A stretch of DNA of 64,000 nucleotides from Saccharopolyspora gloriosae (GCF_022828475.1 NZ_CP059557.1:1364001-1428000), one strand, 5' to 3'; positions 1 through 13,151 are shown, counted from the first letter of the stretch. Translations and numbers: made by a program. Notes: a model not told the origin generated them from the letters alone.

Positions 1-349
1 CCTCGGTGCGGGCCGCGGCGGCGAGCCGGGCGGACTCGACCTCCAGCGCGCGGCGCACTTCCAGGATGCGGCGCAGCTCGGAGCCGCAGAGCCGCCGGAC
101 CGCGCCGGAGAGCTCATTGGTGGCGCGGACGAAGGTGCCGTCGCCTTGGCGGACCTCCAGCAATCCGGCGTGCGCGAGCGCTCGCACGGCCTCCCGAACC
201 GTGTTGCGGCCGACGCCGAGTGCGGTGACGAGCTCCGATTCGGTGGGGATGCGTTCCCCCAACGGCCACTCGCCGGAGCTGACCAGCGTGCGCATCTGCG
301 CGATTACCTGCTCGACCAGACCCGTGCGCTGGGTGGTGACCAAAGGCAC
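1..349 (-). CDS. GntR/FadR-family transcriptional regulator, C-terminus outside window
   Basis: Reading the minus strand from a GTG at 349 gives 116 codons running off the window edge. The first 70 or so residues form a GntR winged-helix domain: the stretch IPTESELVTALGVGRNTVRE is the typical recognition helix-turn-helix, followed by a wing with GLLEVRQGDGTFV. The residues after it (RRILEVRRALEVESARLAA) begin the all-helical FadR-type effector domain (FCD). The gene diverges from an MFS transporter with a perfect inverted repeat between them, so it most likely represses that transporter and itself. The ligand cannot be told because the effector domain is cut off. Start choice: the GTG is the first start before the conserved helix. 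Confidence in family is high, in target moderate. Confidence 0.85.
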   Translation of the reverse strand, partial: MPLVTTQRTGLVEQVIAQMRTLVSSGEWPLGERIPTESELVTALGVGRNTVREAVRALAHAGLLEVRQGDGTFVRATNELSGAVRRLCGSELRRILEVRRALEVESARLAAAARTE

Positions 350-366
350 TGAAGGGTCCTTTCATC

Positions 367-383
367 CAAACATCCTATGTTTG
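367..383. promoter_or_regulatory. Probable GntR operator (perfect inverted repeat)
   Basis: CAAACAT-CCT-ATGTTTG is a perfect 7-bp inverted repeat with a 3-bp spacer, centred between the divergent GntR regulator and the MFS gene and just upstream of a CATACT -10-like box at 385-390. Size and position suit a FadR-subfamily dimer. That the neighbouring GntR protein binds it is inferred. Confidence 0.65.
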
Positions 384-398
384 CCATACTAGGCGGCG

Positions 399-1745
399 AT
401 GTCTCCTGAGTCGCACACCCAGTCCCCGATCGATCGAGTTCCCACCGACCGTGTGACCGACCAGGATGCCAGGTCAGCGGCTTCGGCCGCGTCCGGCACC
501 CCGGCCGACGACACTTCCGCACCGGCCGACGCCGAAGCCCTCGTGAACGAGGGCGCCGCGGAGACGATGGCGCCGTCCCGGCCGCGTGCCGTCGCCGGTG
601 GCGGTCTGCTGCTGGCCGGCGTAGCGCTGGCCGCCGCGAACATGCGGCCCGCCGTCACCAGCCTCGCCTCGATCCTCGGTGAGGTGCGCGACTCGCTGGG
701 CGCCACCAGCACCTGGGCCAGCATCGTGACCTCGGTGCCGACGCTGTGCTTCGGCCTGGCCGGCATCGGCGCTCCGCTGCTGGCGCGCAGGTGGGGGATG
801 AACCGCGTCGTCGGCGCCTCGCTCGCGCTGCTCACCGCCGCGATGATCGCCCGCGTGCTCGGCGGCCCGTGGACCCTGCTGGGCGGAACGGTGCTGGTGT
901 GCGCGGCGATCGCCATGTGCAACGTGCTGATCCCGGTGGTCGTGAAGGAGTCCTTCCCCGGGCGAGTCGGCCTGGCGACCGGCCTCTACACGACCGCGAT
1001 GGCGGCCGGTGGCGCGTCCGGTTCCGCGCTCACCCCGTGGCTGAACTCGGCGACCGGAAACTGGCGGTGGTCGCTGGCGACGTGGATGGTCGTGGCCCTG
1101 GCCGCCCTGTGCGTGTGGGTGCCCGGTACCCGCAAGCGCCCCGTCTCGAAGGCCGTCAGTGCCGCGAAGGGTGAGCGGCGGTCGCTGATGCGCAACCCGC
1201 TGGCCTGGCTGATCACGCTCTACTTCGCGATGCAGTCAACCGTCGCCTACGTGGTGATGGGCTGGATACCGGAGGTCTTCAAGGGCGCGGGCATGGACGC
1301 TACCTCGGCCGGGGCGCTGCTCGGGGTGCTGCTGCTGATCGGTGTGCCGATCAACATGGTGTTGCCGCCGCTGGTGACGCGGACCCGTGGTCAGTCCGGC
1401 TGGGCGCTGCTGATGGGCGTGCTCATGTTCGCCGGGCTGCTGGGGCTGCTGCTCGCGCCGCTGGCCGCGCCGGTGCTGTGGGCGGTGCTGATCGGCATCG
1501 GCATGAGCGCATTCCCGCTGGCGCTGGTGATGATCTCGCTGCGCACTCGCAACGCCGCCGACACCGGGCAGCTCTCGGCGATGGCGCAGAGCATCGGCTA
1601 CCTGATCGCCGCGTCGGGGCCGTTCCTGTTCGGGATGCTGCACGACATGACGGCGGCCTGGACGATGTCGCTGATCGCGGTCCTGGTGATCGTGGTGGCG
1701 CAGACGATCGTCGGCATGCTCGCGGGGCGCCCTCGCGTGATCTGA
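399..1745 (+). CDS. MFS transporter, CynX/NimT type
   Basis: The 448-aa protein has a disordered, acidic, Ala/Pro-rich N-terminus of about 60 residues and then twelve hydrophobic segments. The first membrane region contains ANMRPAVTSLASILGEVRDSLG, characteristic of the CynX/NimT (cyanate/2-nitroimidazole) branch of the major facilitator superfamily, which exports or imports small organic anions. The substrate is unknown. A CATACT -10 box at 385-390 places the transcript start close to the ATG at 399, and no usable Shine-Dalgarno lies upstream, so the mRNA may be leaderless. An internal start near residue 57 would remove the disordered tail and cannot be excluded. It is divergent from a GntR regulator and followed by three palindromes. 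Confidence 0.85.
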   Translation: MSPESHTQSPIDRVPTDRVTDQDARSAASAASGTPADDTSAPADAEALVNEGAAETMAPSRPRAVAGGGLLLAGVALAAANMRPAVTSLASILGEVRDSLGATSTWASIVTSVPTLCFGLAGIGAPLLARRWGMNRVVGASLALLTAAMIARVLGGPWTLLGGTVLVCAAIAMCNVLIPVVVKESFPGRVGLATGLYTTAMAAGGASGSALTPWLNSATGNWRWSLATWMVVALAALCVWVPGTRKRPVSKAVSAAKGERRSLMRNPLAWLITLYFAMQSTVAYVVMGWIPEVFKGAGMDATSAGALLGVLLLIGVPINMVLPPLVTRTRGQSGWALLMGVLMFAGLLGLLLAPLAAPVLWAVLIGIGMSAFPLALVMISLRTRNAADTGQLSAMAQSIGYLIAASGPFLFGMLHDMTAAWTMSLIAVLVIVVAQTIVGMLAGRPRVI

Positions 1746-1760
1746 GCGGGGGTTCGTGGC

Positions 1761-1807
1761 GTGAATGCCTCTTTCGCCCGTTCCCATTGGGCAAAGGAGG
1801 CGCTCAC
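1761..1807. repeat. Variant of the 47-bp palindrome family
   Basis: Imperfect inverted repeat beginning GTGAATGCCTC and ending GGCGCTCAC, with arms of about 19 bp around GTTCCCATT. It is 16 bp past the MFS stop, in the gap between two convergent genes, and shares the layout but not the inner sequence of the two copies that follow. Probable terminator. Confidence 0.7.
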
Positions 1808-1843
1808 CGCAGCGGAAACCCGCACCGCCCGATGTGGGGCGGA

Positions 1844-1890
1844 GTGAACGGACCGTTCGTCCAATGGGGCTGGGCAAACGGTCCGTTCAC
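1844..1890. repeat. 47-bp palindrome, family copy
   Basis: Starts GTGAACGGACCGTTCGTCC and ends GGGCAAACGGTCCGTTCAC. Each arm contains its own 13-bp palindrome (GAACGGACCGTTC), so the element is a palindrome of palindromes. Second of three copies between the convergent MFS and TetR genes. Confidence 0.85.
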
Positions 1891-1930
1891 CCGCCACCAG
1901 GGCACGCCGCGCGCGGCTCCGCGGATTCGA

Positions 1931-1977
1931 GTGAACGGACCGTTCGTCCAAGCGGATTGGGCGAACGGTCCGTTCAC
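1931..1977. repeat. 47-bp palindrome, family copy
   Basis: Near-perfect copy: GTGAACGGACCGTTCGTCC, a short centre, then GGGCGAACGGTCCGTTCAC. Third element in the convergent gap, 74 bp from the TetR stop. Stem strength and position suggest a bidirectional terminator. Confidence 0.85.
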
Positions 1978-2050
1978 TCGGTTCGGATCGCGGTGCACCG
2001 GCGGCTCTGCCGCTGATGCGGTCGGCCGGGGTCGGGGGTGCCGTGATTGA

Positions 2051-2665
2051 TCAGGGCTTCTGATCCGCCGGTTCGAGGATGCGGCGGATAGCGCGGTGGG
2101 CGCGTTCGGTGGCCTGGGGGTCGTGATCCAGCTGGAGTGCTTGGTTCAGCGCGAGGCCGACCGCGATGATCTCGAAGATCGCCTGGTCGACGTCGAAGTG
2201 CGCGGGCAGTTCGCCGTTGTCCGCCGCTGCGGTCAGTTCCTCGCGCAGGCGGCCGCGCCACCAGGACCACCGCTCGGCGACCGCGTCGCGAACCGGGCCG
2301 GGGCGGCCGTCGAACTCCGTTGCCGCCGCGGTCATCAGGCAGCCGCCTGGCAGCTCGAGAGTCGCGAGGAACGTGATCGAGTTCTCGCAGAGGGTGAGCA
2401 GCCGCCGCATGCCTGGTCGAACGGGCAGGGCGGCCTCGACCACGCGCTGCCAGAAGTTCGCGAAAGCGCCGTCCAACGTGGCGAACTGGAGTGCTTCCTT
2501 GGTGCCGAAGTGGCCGAGCACTCCGGACTTGCTCATCTCCAGCTCGCCCGCCAGGCGCCCGATGGTGACGCCCTCGAGTCCTTCTTCGGAGGCGATCTCG
2601 GCCGCGCGGGTGAGGATCCTCGCGCGGGTCGCCTGCGCTTCCGCAGCTGATCGTCGAGGTGACAT
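2051..2665 (-). CDS. TetR-family transcriptional regulator
   Basis: The protein is about 204 aa. Residues 10-60 form a TetR helix-turn-helix (ARILTRAAEIASEEG, then GVTIGRLAGELEMSKSGVLG and HFGTKEAL); the rest is a helical ligand domain of the YcdC/TetR_C_33-like type, with no recognised ligand motif. The ATG at 2665 is preferred: a TAAAAT -10 box at 2672-2677 puts the transcript start almost at this codon and no Shine-Dalgarno is present, so the mRNA is probably leaderless; a GTG at 2671 is the alternative. It diverges from a metallo-hydrolase gene across a strong double operator that overlaps the promoters of both genes, so autoregulation and control of the hydrolase are likely. Confidence 0.88.
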   Translation of the reverse strand: MSPRRSAAEAQATRARILTRAAEIASEEGLEGVTIGRLAGELEMSKSGVLGHFGTKEALQFATLDGAFANFWQRVVEAALPVRPGMRRLLTLCENSITFLATLELPGGCLMTAAATEFDGRPGPVRDAVAERWSWWRGRLREELTAAADNGELPAHFDVDQAIFEIIAVGLALNQALQLDHDPQATERAHRAIRRILEPADQKP

Positions 2666-2673
2666 GCCCACAT

Positions 2674-2723
2674 TTTAGCGTCCGGCCGTTCGCTATTGAT
2701 TTAGAGAACGGTCGGACGCTAAA
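2674..2723. promoter_or_regulatory. Double TetR operator between divergent genes
   Basis: An 18-bp arm TTTAGCGTCCGGCCGTTC (2674-2691) is repeated in inverted orientation at 2706-2723 with one mismatch. Each half, extended, is itself roughly palindromic (TAGCG...CGCTA), as expected for two TetR dimer sites. The sites overlap a TAAAAT -10 for the regulator and a TAAATT (2720-2725) -10 for the hydrolase. Confidence 0.7.
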
Positions 2724-2761
2724 TTTGCGTGGGTCGATCGGAGAACAGAGGAGTGGGCGCG

Positions 2762-3544
2762 ATGCGCATCCGGCGTTTGGCCTGGGCGGGCTTGGAGATC
2801 GAAGCGGACGGCACGACCGTCGTGGTGGACCTGGTCCAGCATCCGAATGATCTGTTCGGGCTTCGCGATTCGCAGGCGGAGCTGCCCGCCCCCGCCGCCA
2901 AATCGGTCGCCGCGGCGCTGGTGACGCACCTGCACGTCGACCACACCGGCGTGCCGGCACTCGAACGCGCGCTGCGGCCCGGCGCTCCGGTGTTCCGGCC
3001 CGAGCCGTTCGAGGACGTGCTCACCGAACCGGTCGAGCGGGAACTGGCGGCGAGCGGCCTGGCCGCCGACGTGGTGGCCGAGTGGGAGCAACGCGAGATC
3101 GGCCCGTTCCGGATCACCGCAGTGCCCGCCGTCGACGGTCTGGGTTCCCCGCAGGTGAGCTGGGTCGTGGAGGCGGGAGGCGGGCGCGTCCTGCACGCCG
3201 GGGACACCTTGTTCCACGGCGCCTGGTGGTCCATCGCGCAGCGCTGCGGCCCGTTCGACGCGGTGTTCCTGCCGATCAACGGCGCGGTGGTCGACGCGCC
3301 CGCCCTGCAACCGCCGAGCCCGTTTCCCGCGGCGATGGGTCCGGAGCAGGCGGCGGTGGCGGCGCGCATCCTCGGCGCCCGCGCGGCGGTGCCGATCCAT
3401 CACGACGACGAGTACCTGGTGAAGCCGCCGGGCTACGTGGAAGTGGCGGGTCCGGTAACGGAATTCCGGCGCCATGTGGGAGAAATCGCGCATGTCATGG
3501 ACGTGGGGGACTGGCAGGACTTCGAGTCCGAACTCGCCTCGTGA
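2762..3544 (+). CDS. MBL-fold metallo-hydrolase
   Basis: A 260-aa protein of the metallo-beta-lactamase fold, UlaG-like subgroup. The metal motif THLHVDHTG is at residues 55-63 (H56, H58, D60, H61), followed by LHAGDTLFHG and, near the C-terminus, IHHDDEY, which supply the remaining ligands. Such enzymes hydrolyse lactones, phosphodiesters or other esters; the substrate is unknown. The ATG at 2762 is chosen because AGAGGAG lies 8 bases upstream; an in-frame GTG at 2729 has no such site. The gene faces a TetR regulator across a double operator and is probably induced by that regulator's ligand. It ends before a tandem pair of palindromes shared with the convergent small gene. Confidence 0.85.
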   Translation: MRIRRLAWAGLEIEADGTTVVVDLVQHPNDLFGLRDSQAELPAPAAKSVAAALVTHLHVDHTGVPALERALRPGAPVFRPEPFEDVLTEPVERELAASGLAADVVAEWEQREIGPFRITAVPAVDGLGSPQVSWVVEAGGGRVLHAGDTLFHGAWWSIAQRCGPFDAVFLPINGAVVDAPALQPPSPFPAAMGPEQAAVAARILGARAAVPIHHDDEYLVKPPGYVEVAGPVTEFRRHVGEIAHVMDVGDWQDFESELAS

Positions 3545-3637
3545 GCTTCCCCCGTTGGGCGAACGGTCCGTTGACTTGGTTCGGGTTGGGGTGAGCGGAC
3601 CGTTTGTCCAAGGGGTTTGGTCGAAGGGTCCGTTGAC
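3541..3637. repeat. Palindrome copy plus a partial copy
   Basis: A complete member spans 3591-3637 (GTGAGCGGACCGTTTGTCC...GGTCGAAGGGTCCGTTGAC). Upstream, 3541-3574 holds a degraded copy missing most of its left arm; it overlaps the hydrolase stop codon. About 62 bp including the spacer is tandemly repeated into the next copy. Confidence 0.75.
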
Positions 3638-3652
3638 TTGGTTCGGGTTGGG

Positions 3653-3699
3653 GTGAGCGGACCGTTTGCCCAACGGGATTGGGCGAACGGTCCGCTCAC
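3653..3699. repeat. 47-bp palindrome abutting a stop codon
   Basis: GTGAGCGGACCGTTTGCCC...GGGCGAACGGTCCGCTCAC. Its edge is adjacent to the stop codon (3700-3702) of the minus-strand 72-aa gene. The paralogous gene at 58 kb has a palindrome in exactly the same place. Confidence 0.85.
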
Positions 3700-3918
3700 T
3701 CAGTTCGGCGGGGTGGTGCCGAGGAGTTCGGCGTTGGCTCGGCCGACGGCGCTGGTGAGTTCGGCGAAAGCCTTTTCGGTGAAGTTCAGGGTCAGTCCGT
3801 CGCCGCTGCCTCGGAAGTCCAGTTGGACGGATCGGTCCGGCTCAGCTTCGAAAGTGATCCTGACCTGCTCGGACAGGCACACGTAGGTGTCGTTCTCCAC
3901 GGCTCGTTGCTCGCGCAT
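3700..3918 (-). CDS. Conserved 72-aa protein of unknown function, copy 1
   Basis: Small soluble protein beginning MREQRAVENDTYVCL, with alternating beta-type and acidic segments (VRITFEAEPDRSVQLDF) and a helical C-terminal half (KAFAELTSAVGRANAELLG). No catalytic motif, signal peptide or membrane segment. A GAAGGA ribosome site precedes the ATG. It differs from the protein at 57946-58164 at only 4 of 72 positions, and both genes are divergent from a WhiJ-like XRE regulator with a DUF397 partner and both end directly against a palindrome. In Streptomyces abaA/whiJ-type loci a small third protein often accompanies the pair, so it may be a co-regulator or the target of the pair. That role is inferred. 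Confidence 0.75.
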   Translation of the reverse strand: MREQRAVENDTYVCLSEQVRITFEAEPDRSVQLDFRGSGDGLTLNFTEKAFAELTSAVGRANAELLGTTPPN

Positions 3919-4000
3919 CCGGCTTCCTTCTGGTCTGCGGTGTCTCGGTACAGTTCACGAAAGATCTTCACTTAAGCCCCAGGGTTAGGCTTGCAAGATA

Positions 4001-4025
4001 AATAGACCACAGGTTGTGGTCTATT
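4001..4025. promoter_or_regulatory. Probable operator of the divergent XRE/72-aa gene pair
   Basis: AATAGACCACA-GGT-TGTGGTCTATT is a perfect 11-bp inverted repeat with a 3-bp spacer in the gap between the two divergent genes. A further palindrome, CCTGATCAGG, follows at 4034-4043. The first is a good candidate binding site for the neighbouring XRE dimer. Confidence 0.65.
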
Positions 4026-4072
4026 GTCGGTCCCCTGATCAGGTAGCCATTGGCTCAGCCGGAGGAGATTTC

Positions 4073-4936
4073 GTGCCCACAGGCCGCCAAACCGTCGAGC
4101 GCCGCCAGCTGGGGCTCACACTTCGCCGGCTCCGGCGTGAAGCAGGGCTGTCCCAGCAAGAGGCGGCTCGCGCGATCAACCGGCACTACACCCGCATCAG
4201 CCACCTCGAATCGGCGAAGGCCTCGCTGAGCATCGACGAGCTCGGGCTGCTGCTCGATCGCTACGGGGTGTCCGAGGCGGACCGGGAAACCGTGCTCGCG
4301 CTGGGTGTGGTGGCCCGGAAGCGGCAGCGCGGCCAGGGCTACACCGATCAGCTGCCCAAGTCGTTCGATCGGTTGGCGGACCTGCAAGCCGATGCCGCCG
4401 CGATCGGTTTCTACGACACCGGAATCGTTCCGGGGCTCGCGCAGTCGCAGGATTACGTCGTCGCGCTGATGCGCGCAGGGGACGGGATCTGGTGGGAGTC
4501 GTCCGAAGCGGAGATCGAGCGCAGGATCGAGTTCCGGCTTCAGCAGCAGCGGCGAGTGTTGGATGCCGAGGAGCCGAAGCAGATCGACTTCGTGCTGACC
4601 GAATCGGCTCTGGAGGAAACGGTCGGGAGTTCGGCGATCATGCGTGGCCAGCTCCTCCACCTGCTCCAGCTAGGTGAACGTCCGTCGGTGAGCGTTCGGG
4701 TTCTGAGTCGGGCGACTACCTCCAAATTCCTTCTCGGAGGCGGTCTCGTCACGTTGGACTTCGCCGGGAATGCGCCGCGCATCGCTTGCACCGGTTCCCA
4801 CGGCCCCTGTACTTACCACGATCAAGAGGTGGAAACTGCCGCCATGTTCCGGGCATGGGAGAGCGTTCGAGAGCTTGCCCTTGAGCCGGAGCCGGCTCGT
4901 GCCTTGCTCATCGAGAAGCTGAAGGATCTGAAGTGA
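4073..4936 (+). CDS. WhiJ-like XRE regulator (HTH_31 + DUF5753)
   Basis: The 287-aa protein starts with a lambda-repressor-type helix-turn-helix (about residues 10-65: LGLTLRRLRREAGLSQQEAA, then YTRISHLESAK) and continues with the DUF5753 domain, recognisable from IVPGLAQSQDY and RRIEFRLQQQR. DUF5753 proteins act with small DUF397 proteins in Streptomyces development and antibiotic control (WhiJ, AbaA loci). The GTG at 4073 is preferred over 4016 because GGAGGAG lies 5 bases upstream. The stop overlaps the start of the DUF397 gene (TGATG), so the two are translationally coupled. It diverges from the 72-aa gene over a perfect inverted repeat. Confidence 0.88.
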   Translation: MPTGRQTVERRQLGLTLRRLRREAGLSQQEAARAINRHYTRISHLESAKASLSIDELGLLLDRYGVSEADRETVLALGVVARKRQRGQGYTDQLPKSFDRLADLQADAAAIGFYDTGIVPGLAQSQDYVVALMRAGDGIWWESSEAEIERRIEFRLQQQRRVLDAEEPKQIDFVLTESALEETVGSSAIMRGQLLHLLQLGERPSVSVRVLSRATTSKFLLGGGLVTLDFAGNAPRIACTGSHGPCTYHDQEVETAAMFRAWESVRELALEPEPARALLIEKLKDLK

Positions 4937-5112
4937 TGCGCTACGACACCGGATGGTTCAAGAGCAGTCGCAGCTCCGCCTCGTCCAACGTCTGCGTCGA
5001 GGTGCGGCTGACAGAGCGGGCGGTCTCGGTGCGGGATTCAAAAGACCCGCAGGGCGGCGAGTTATCGGTGGGGCACAGCGCATGGGCCGCGTTCCTTGCG
5101 GCGTTGAGTTGA
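4936..5112 (+). CDS. DUF397-domain protein
   Basis: A 58-aa protein whose ATG overlaps the stop of the XRE gene by one base. It carries the family hallmarks: WFKSSRSSASSNVCVEV near the N-terminus and VRDSKDPQGGEL in the middle, followed by a helix ending WAAFLAALS. DUF397 proteins are encoded beside DUF5753 regulators throughout actinomycetes and are thought to bind or modulate them; BldB is a relative. The gene is very short but its coupling and motifs make it secure. Confidence 0.88.
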   Translation: MRYDTGWFKSSRSSASSNVCVEVRLTERAVSVRDSKDPQGGELSVGHSAWAAFLAALS

Positions 5113-5222
5113 TCTGGCTTCCGGCCCGACGTGCATGCAGCCGGGTCGGCGCGGGCGGAAACGCGGTGCCGATTCCTGGCGTGATCACGGGAATGCCGGG
5201 TCATGTAGGCAGCTGAAGCCAG

Positions 5223-5738
5223 TCAGTGGCTCCGTGGTGGCAGGCGGTGGAGTTCGACGTTCGTCAGCGTTCCGTCGGAGAGTTCCGCTGTTTGGTAGGT
5301 GCAGTGCGGTTGGCGTCTGCGATCGGTGGGGGAGCCGGGGTTGAGCAGGCGCAGCCCGTTCGGCGTGACCGTGTCCCACGGGATGTGGCTGTGGCCGAAG
5401 ACCAGGACGTCCGCGTCGGGGAAGTCCTTGTCGCAGCGGCGTTCGCGGCCTTGGGCGGCGCCCGTTTCGTGGATCATCGCGAAGCGGACGCCGTCGAGCT
5501 CGACCCGTGCGATCTCCGGCAACCGGCTGCGCAGCTCCTCGCCGTCGTTGTTGCCCCACACGCCGATGAGCCGCGCGCTGCGGGATTCGAGTTCGTCCAG
5601 CAGCGGCGGCTCCACCCAATCTCCGGCGTGAAACACGACATCCGCTTCCGCGACCTCTCGCCACACCTGCTCGGGCAGCGCCTTGGCGCGCTTGGGCAGG
5701 TGCGTGTCGGCGAGCAGCAGCAGGCGCATCGTCACCAC
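5223..5738 (-). CDS. Metallophosphoesterase, YfcE/MJ0936 family
   Basis: A 171-aa single-domain calcineurin-like phosphoesterase. All five metal motifs are present in order: ADTHLP near residue 11, HAGDW, GNND, IHE and GHSHIP. The family hydrolyses phosphodiesters such as bis-pNPP and, in some members, cyclic nucleotides; the physiological substrate is unknown. The start is a GTG at 5738, 8 bases after a GAGG; an ATG three codons later is possible. It lies 10 bp downstream of mycothione reductase on the same strand, so they are probably one transcript. Confidence 0.85.
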   Translation of the reverse strand: MVTMRLLLLADTHLPKRAKALPEQVWREVAEADVVFHAGDWVEPPLLDELESRSARLIGVWGNNDGEELRSRLPEIARVELDGVRFAMIHETGAAQGRERRCDKDFPDADVLVFGHSHIPWDTVTPNGLRLLNPGSPTDRRRQPHCTYQTAELSDGTLTNVELHRLPPRSH

Positions 5739-5748
5739 CGGTCGAGCC

Positions 5749-7152
5749 TCATTCCGGGTGCAGTTCCAGGCCGAGCAGGGCGTTCTCCAGCAGTTCCGGC
5801 ATGGCCGGGTGGATCCAGTACTGGCCGCGGGCCATCGTGCGCGCGTCCAGCCCGAACTGCATGGCCTGGATCAGCGGCTGCAGCAGCGTCGGCGCCTGCG
5901 GGCCGATGATGTGCGCGCCGAGGATGGTGCCGTCGGCGGGATCGGCGAGCAGCTTCAGGAAACCGGTGGTGTCCTCCATCGCCCAGCCGTAGGCGATGTC
6001 GCCGTAGTTCTGGATCTTCGTGACGTACTCGACGCCCTGGTCCTTCGCCTGCTGCTCGGTGAGGCCGACGGCGGCGACCTGCGGGGAGGAGAACACGGCG
6101 TGCGGCACGTAGGTGTGGTCGGAGTCGATGAGCTCGTCGGGGTGCAGCAGGTTGTGCTGCACGACGCGCTGCTCGTGGTTCGCGACGTGCTTGAGTTCGT
6201 GGTCGGAGCTGATGTCGCCCAGCGCCCACACCCCGTCGACGGAGGTGCGCTGCTCGGCGTCGACCTCGATCTTGCCGTCCTCGCGGAGCTTGAGGCCGCC
6301 CGCGACGGCGTCGATCAGGTCCGAGTTCGGTTCGCGGCCGACGGCGATGAGCAGTTGCTCCGCCTCAACGGTTTCGGCGCCGTCGGGGCCTTCCAGGTGC
6401 AGCCGGACCACGTCGCCGTCGCGCTCGACGCCGGTCTGCTTGCGGTTCAAGCGGATGTCCCAGCGGGCCTGGGCGAGCTCGGTGAACCGCTGCGACACGT
6501 CGGCGTCCTCGTTGCGCAGCAACGCACCGGAACGTGCGACGAGGGTGACCTCGACGCCCAGCGCGGAGAACACGTGCGCGAACTCGGCGCCGACGAACCC
6601 GCTGCCGAGGATGATCATGCGGTCGGGCAGCTCGTCCAGGCGCATCACGCTGTCGCTGGTGTGGAAGTCGACCGCGTTGATGCCGGGGATGTCAGGAGTG
6701 GTCGGGCGGCCGCCGGCGGCGACGACGAACTGGTCGGCGGTGATCGTCTCCGGGCCGGAGTCGGTGGCCACGGTCAGTTCCTTCACACCGGTGAAGCGGG
6801 CCTCGCCCTGGAACAGAGTGACGTTCTTGCTGCCTTCGGCGCGGTAGCGGCGGCCTCCGTCGGAGATGGCGTCGATGCGGGCGAAGATGCGGTCCCGGAT
6901 GTCGCGCCAGCGCACGTCGCGCAGTTCCAGGTCGACGCCGAGCTTGGTGCCGACGCCGGGGCTCGCGGCCGTGTCCGCGGTGTGCACGAACATCTTCGTC
7001 GGGATGCAGCCCACGTTCAGGCAGGTGCCGCCGTAGTTCCCGGTGCTGCCGACGCCCTTCTCCACGATGGCGACGTTCCAGCCGTCGAACCGCTCGTCGA
7101 GGATCGAGTTGCCGGAACCGCTGCCGATGATGACCAGGTCGAAGTGAGGCAT
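5749..7152 (-). CDS. mtr: Mycothione reductase
   Basis: A 467-aa flavoprotein disulfide reductase that uses NADPH to reduce mycothione disulfide, the actinobacterial thiol buffer. FAD-binding GSGSGNSILDE is at residues 10-20, the redox-active pair is in GGTCLNVGCIP (C44, C49), the NAD(P) Rossmann motif is GSGFVGAEFAHVF, and the C-terminal HPAMPE holds the active-site His. The GSGSGNS variant and the very short N-terminus separate mycothione reductase from lipoamide dehydrogenase. Length is near that of the M. tuberculosis enzyme (459 aa). Start: ATG 7152 just after AGGATGG, with 7158 as alternative. The metallophosphoesterase follows directly. Confidence 0.92.
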   Translation of the reverse strand: MPHFDLVIIGSGSGNSILDERFDGWNVAIVEKGVGSTGNYGGTCLNVGCIPTKMFVHTADTAASPGVGTKLGVDLELRDVRWRDIRDRIFARIDAISDGGRRYRAEGSKNVTLFQGEARFTGVKELTVATDSGPETITADQFVVAAGGRPTTPDIPGINAVDFHTSDSVMRLDELPDRMIILGSGFVGAEFAHVFSALGVEVTLVARSGALLRNEDADVSQRFTELAQARWDIRLNRKQTGVERDGDVVRLHLEGPDGAETVEAEQLLIAVGREPNSDLIDAVAGGLKLREDGKIEVDAEQRTSVDGVWALGDISSDHELKHVANHEQRVVQHNLLHPDELIDSDHTYVPHAVFSSPQVAAVGLTEQQAKDQGVEYVTKIQNYGDIAYGWAMEDTTGFLKLLADPADGTILGAHIIGPQAPTLLQPLIQAMQFGLDARTMARGQYWIHPAMPELLENALLGLELHPE

Positions 7153-7472
7153 GTCCATCCTGTGCTCGTCGTGGGTAGCGCGGCGCCGTGGGCGCACCTC
7201 GCGGTACAACCGCGCGGGCGGCCTGCTGATTCCCGGTGAGTCTCGCTGGTGGCCCGTCCGTGGTCATTGTGCCCGGGGAGTCACAGCTCAGGCGTTTCGG
7301 CGTGGATTCGGAACCGACGAGGACCGCTTACCTACTACCACGTAGGTTTACCCCGAATCTCCGACCCAGGGATGTCGACCCCAAACGACCAAGATCACTA
7401 ACTTGGGGCTCGCATCGCTGTGCGCAATGCCGGAACGGGTGCGGCCGCGCAGCGATCACGGGGAGGCACGGG

Positions 7473-7504
7473 CAGGGGTGACCTCCAGGGGGTGGTCACC
7501 CCTG
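7473..7504. terminator. Perfect 11-bp hairpin, possible terminator
   Basis: CAGGGGTGACC pairs with GGTCACCCCTG around a 10-base loop. Third in a row of hairpins downstream of the carboxylase gene on the minus strand; no T-run follows. Confidence 0.45.
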
Positions 7505-7557
7505 CTTCCCTGGACTTGTGACGTGGTCCGCGCAGGTGCCCGGGTAGCGGAACCTCG

Positions 7558-7628
7558 GCCACTTCCTCGCCGCGAGATCTCTGGTGCGTCACTGATCCGC
7601 TTCCAGGTGACTGTCGCGAGGAAGTGGC
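7558..7628. repeat. Perfect 13-bp inverted repeat with a 45-bp internal segment
   Basis: GCCACTTCCTCGC (7558-7570) and GCGAGGAAGTGGC (7616-7628) are exact complements. The inner segment contains a second small pairing, GTCAC/GTGAC. It could be a backup terminator or a processed RNA 3' structure. Confidence 0.5.
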
Positions 7629-7640
7629 GTTCGGCGCTCC

Positions 7641-7675
7641 GGTGAGCCCGCGACCGCGTGGGCCGCGGGCTCACC
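7641..7675 (-). terminator. Terminator hairpin of the acyl-CoA carboxylase gene
   Basis: GGTGAGCCCGCG and CGCGGGCTCACC form a perfect 12-bp stem with an 11-base loop, 4 bases beyond the stop codon. GC-rich with no T-run, as is common in actinomycetes. Confidence 0.7.
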
Positions 7676-7679
7676 GTGC

Positions 7680-13151
<5,472 letters not shown>

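Larger units (their letters stand above)
7153..7679. other. Intergenic region between carboxylase and mtr
   Basis: No gene is supported in these 527 bases. The left part (7153-7400) should hold the mtr promoter; it includes a CCTAC...GTAGG inverted repeat at about 7330-7345. The right part holds three perfect inverted repeats listed separately. Confidence 0.6.
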
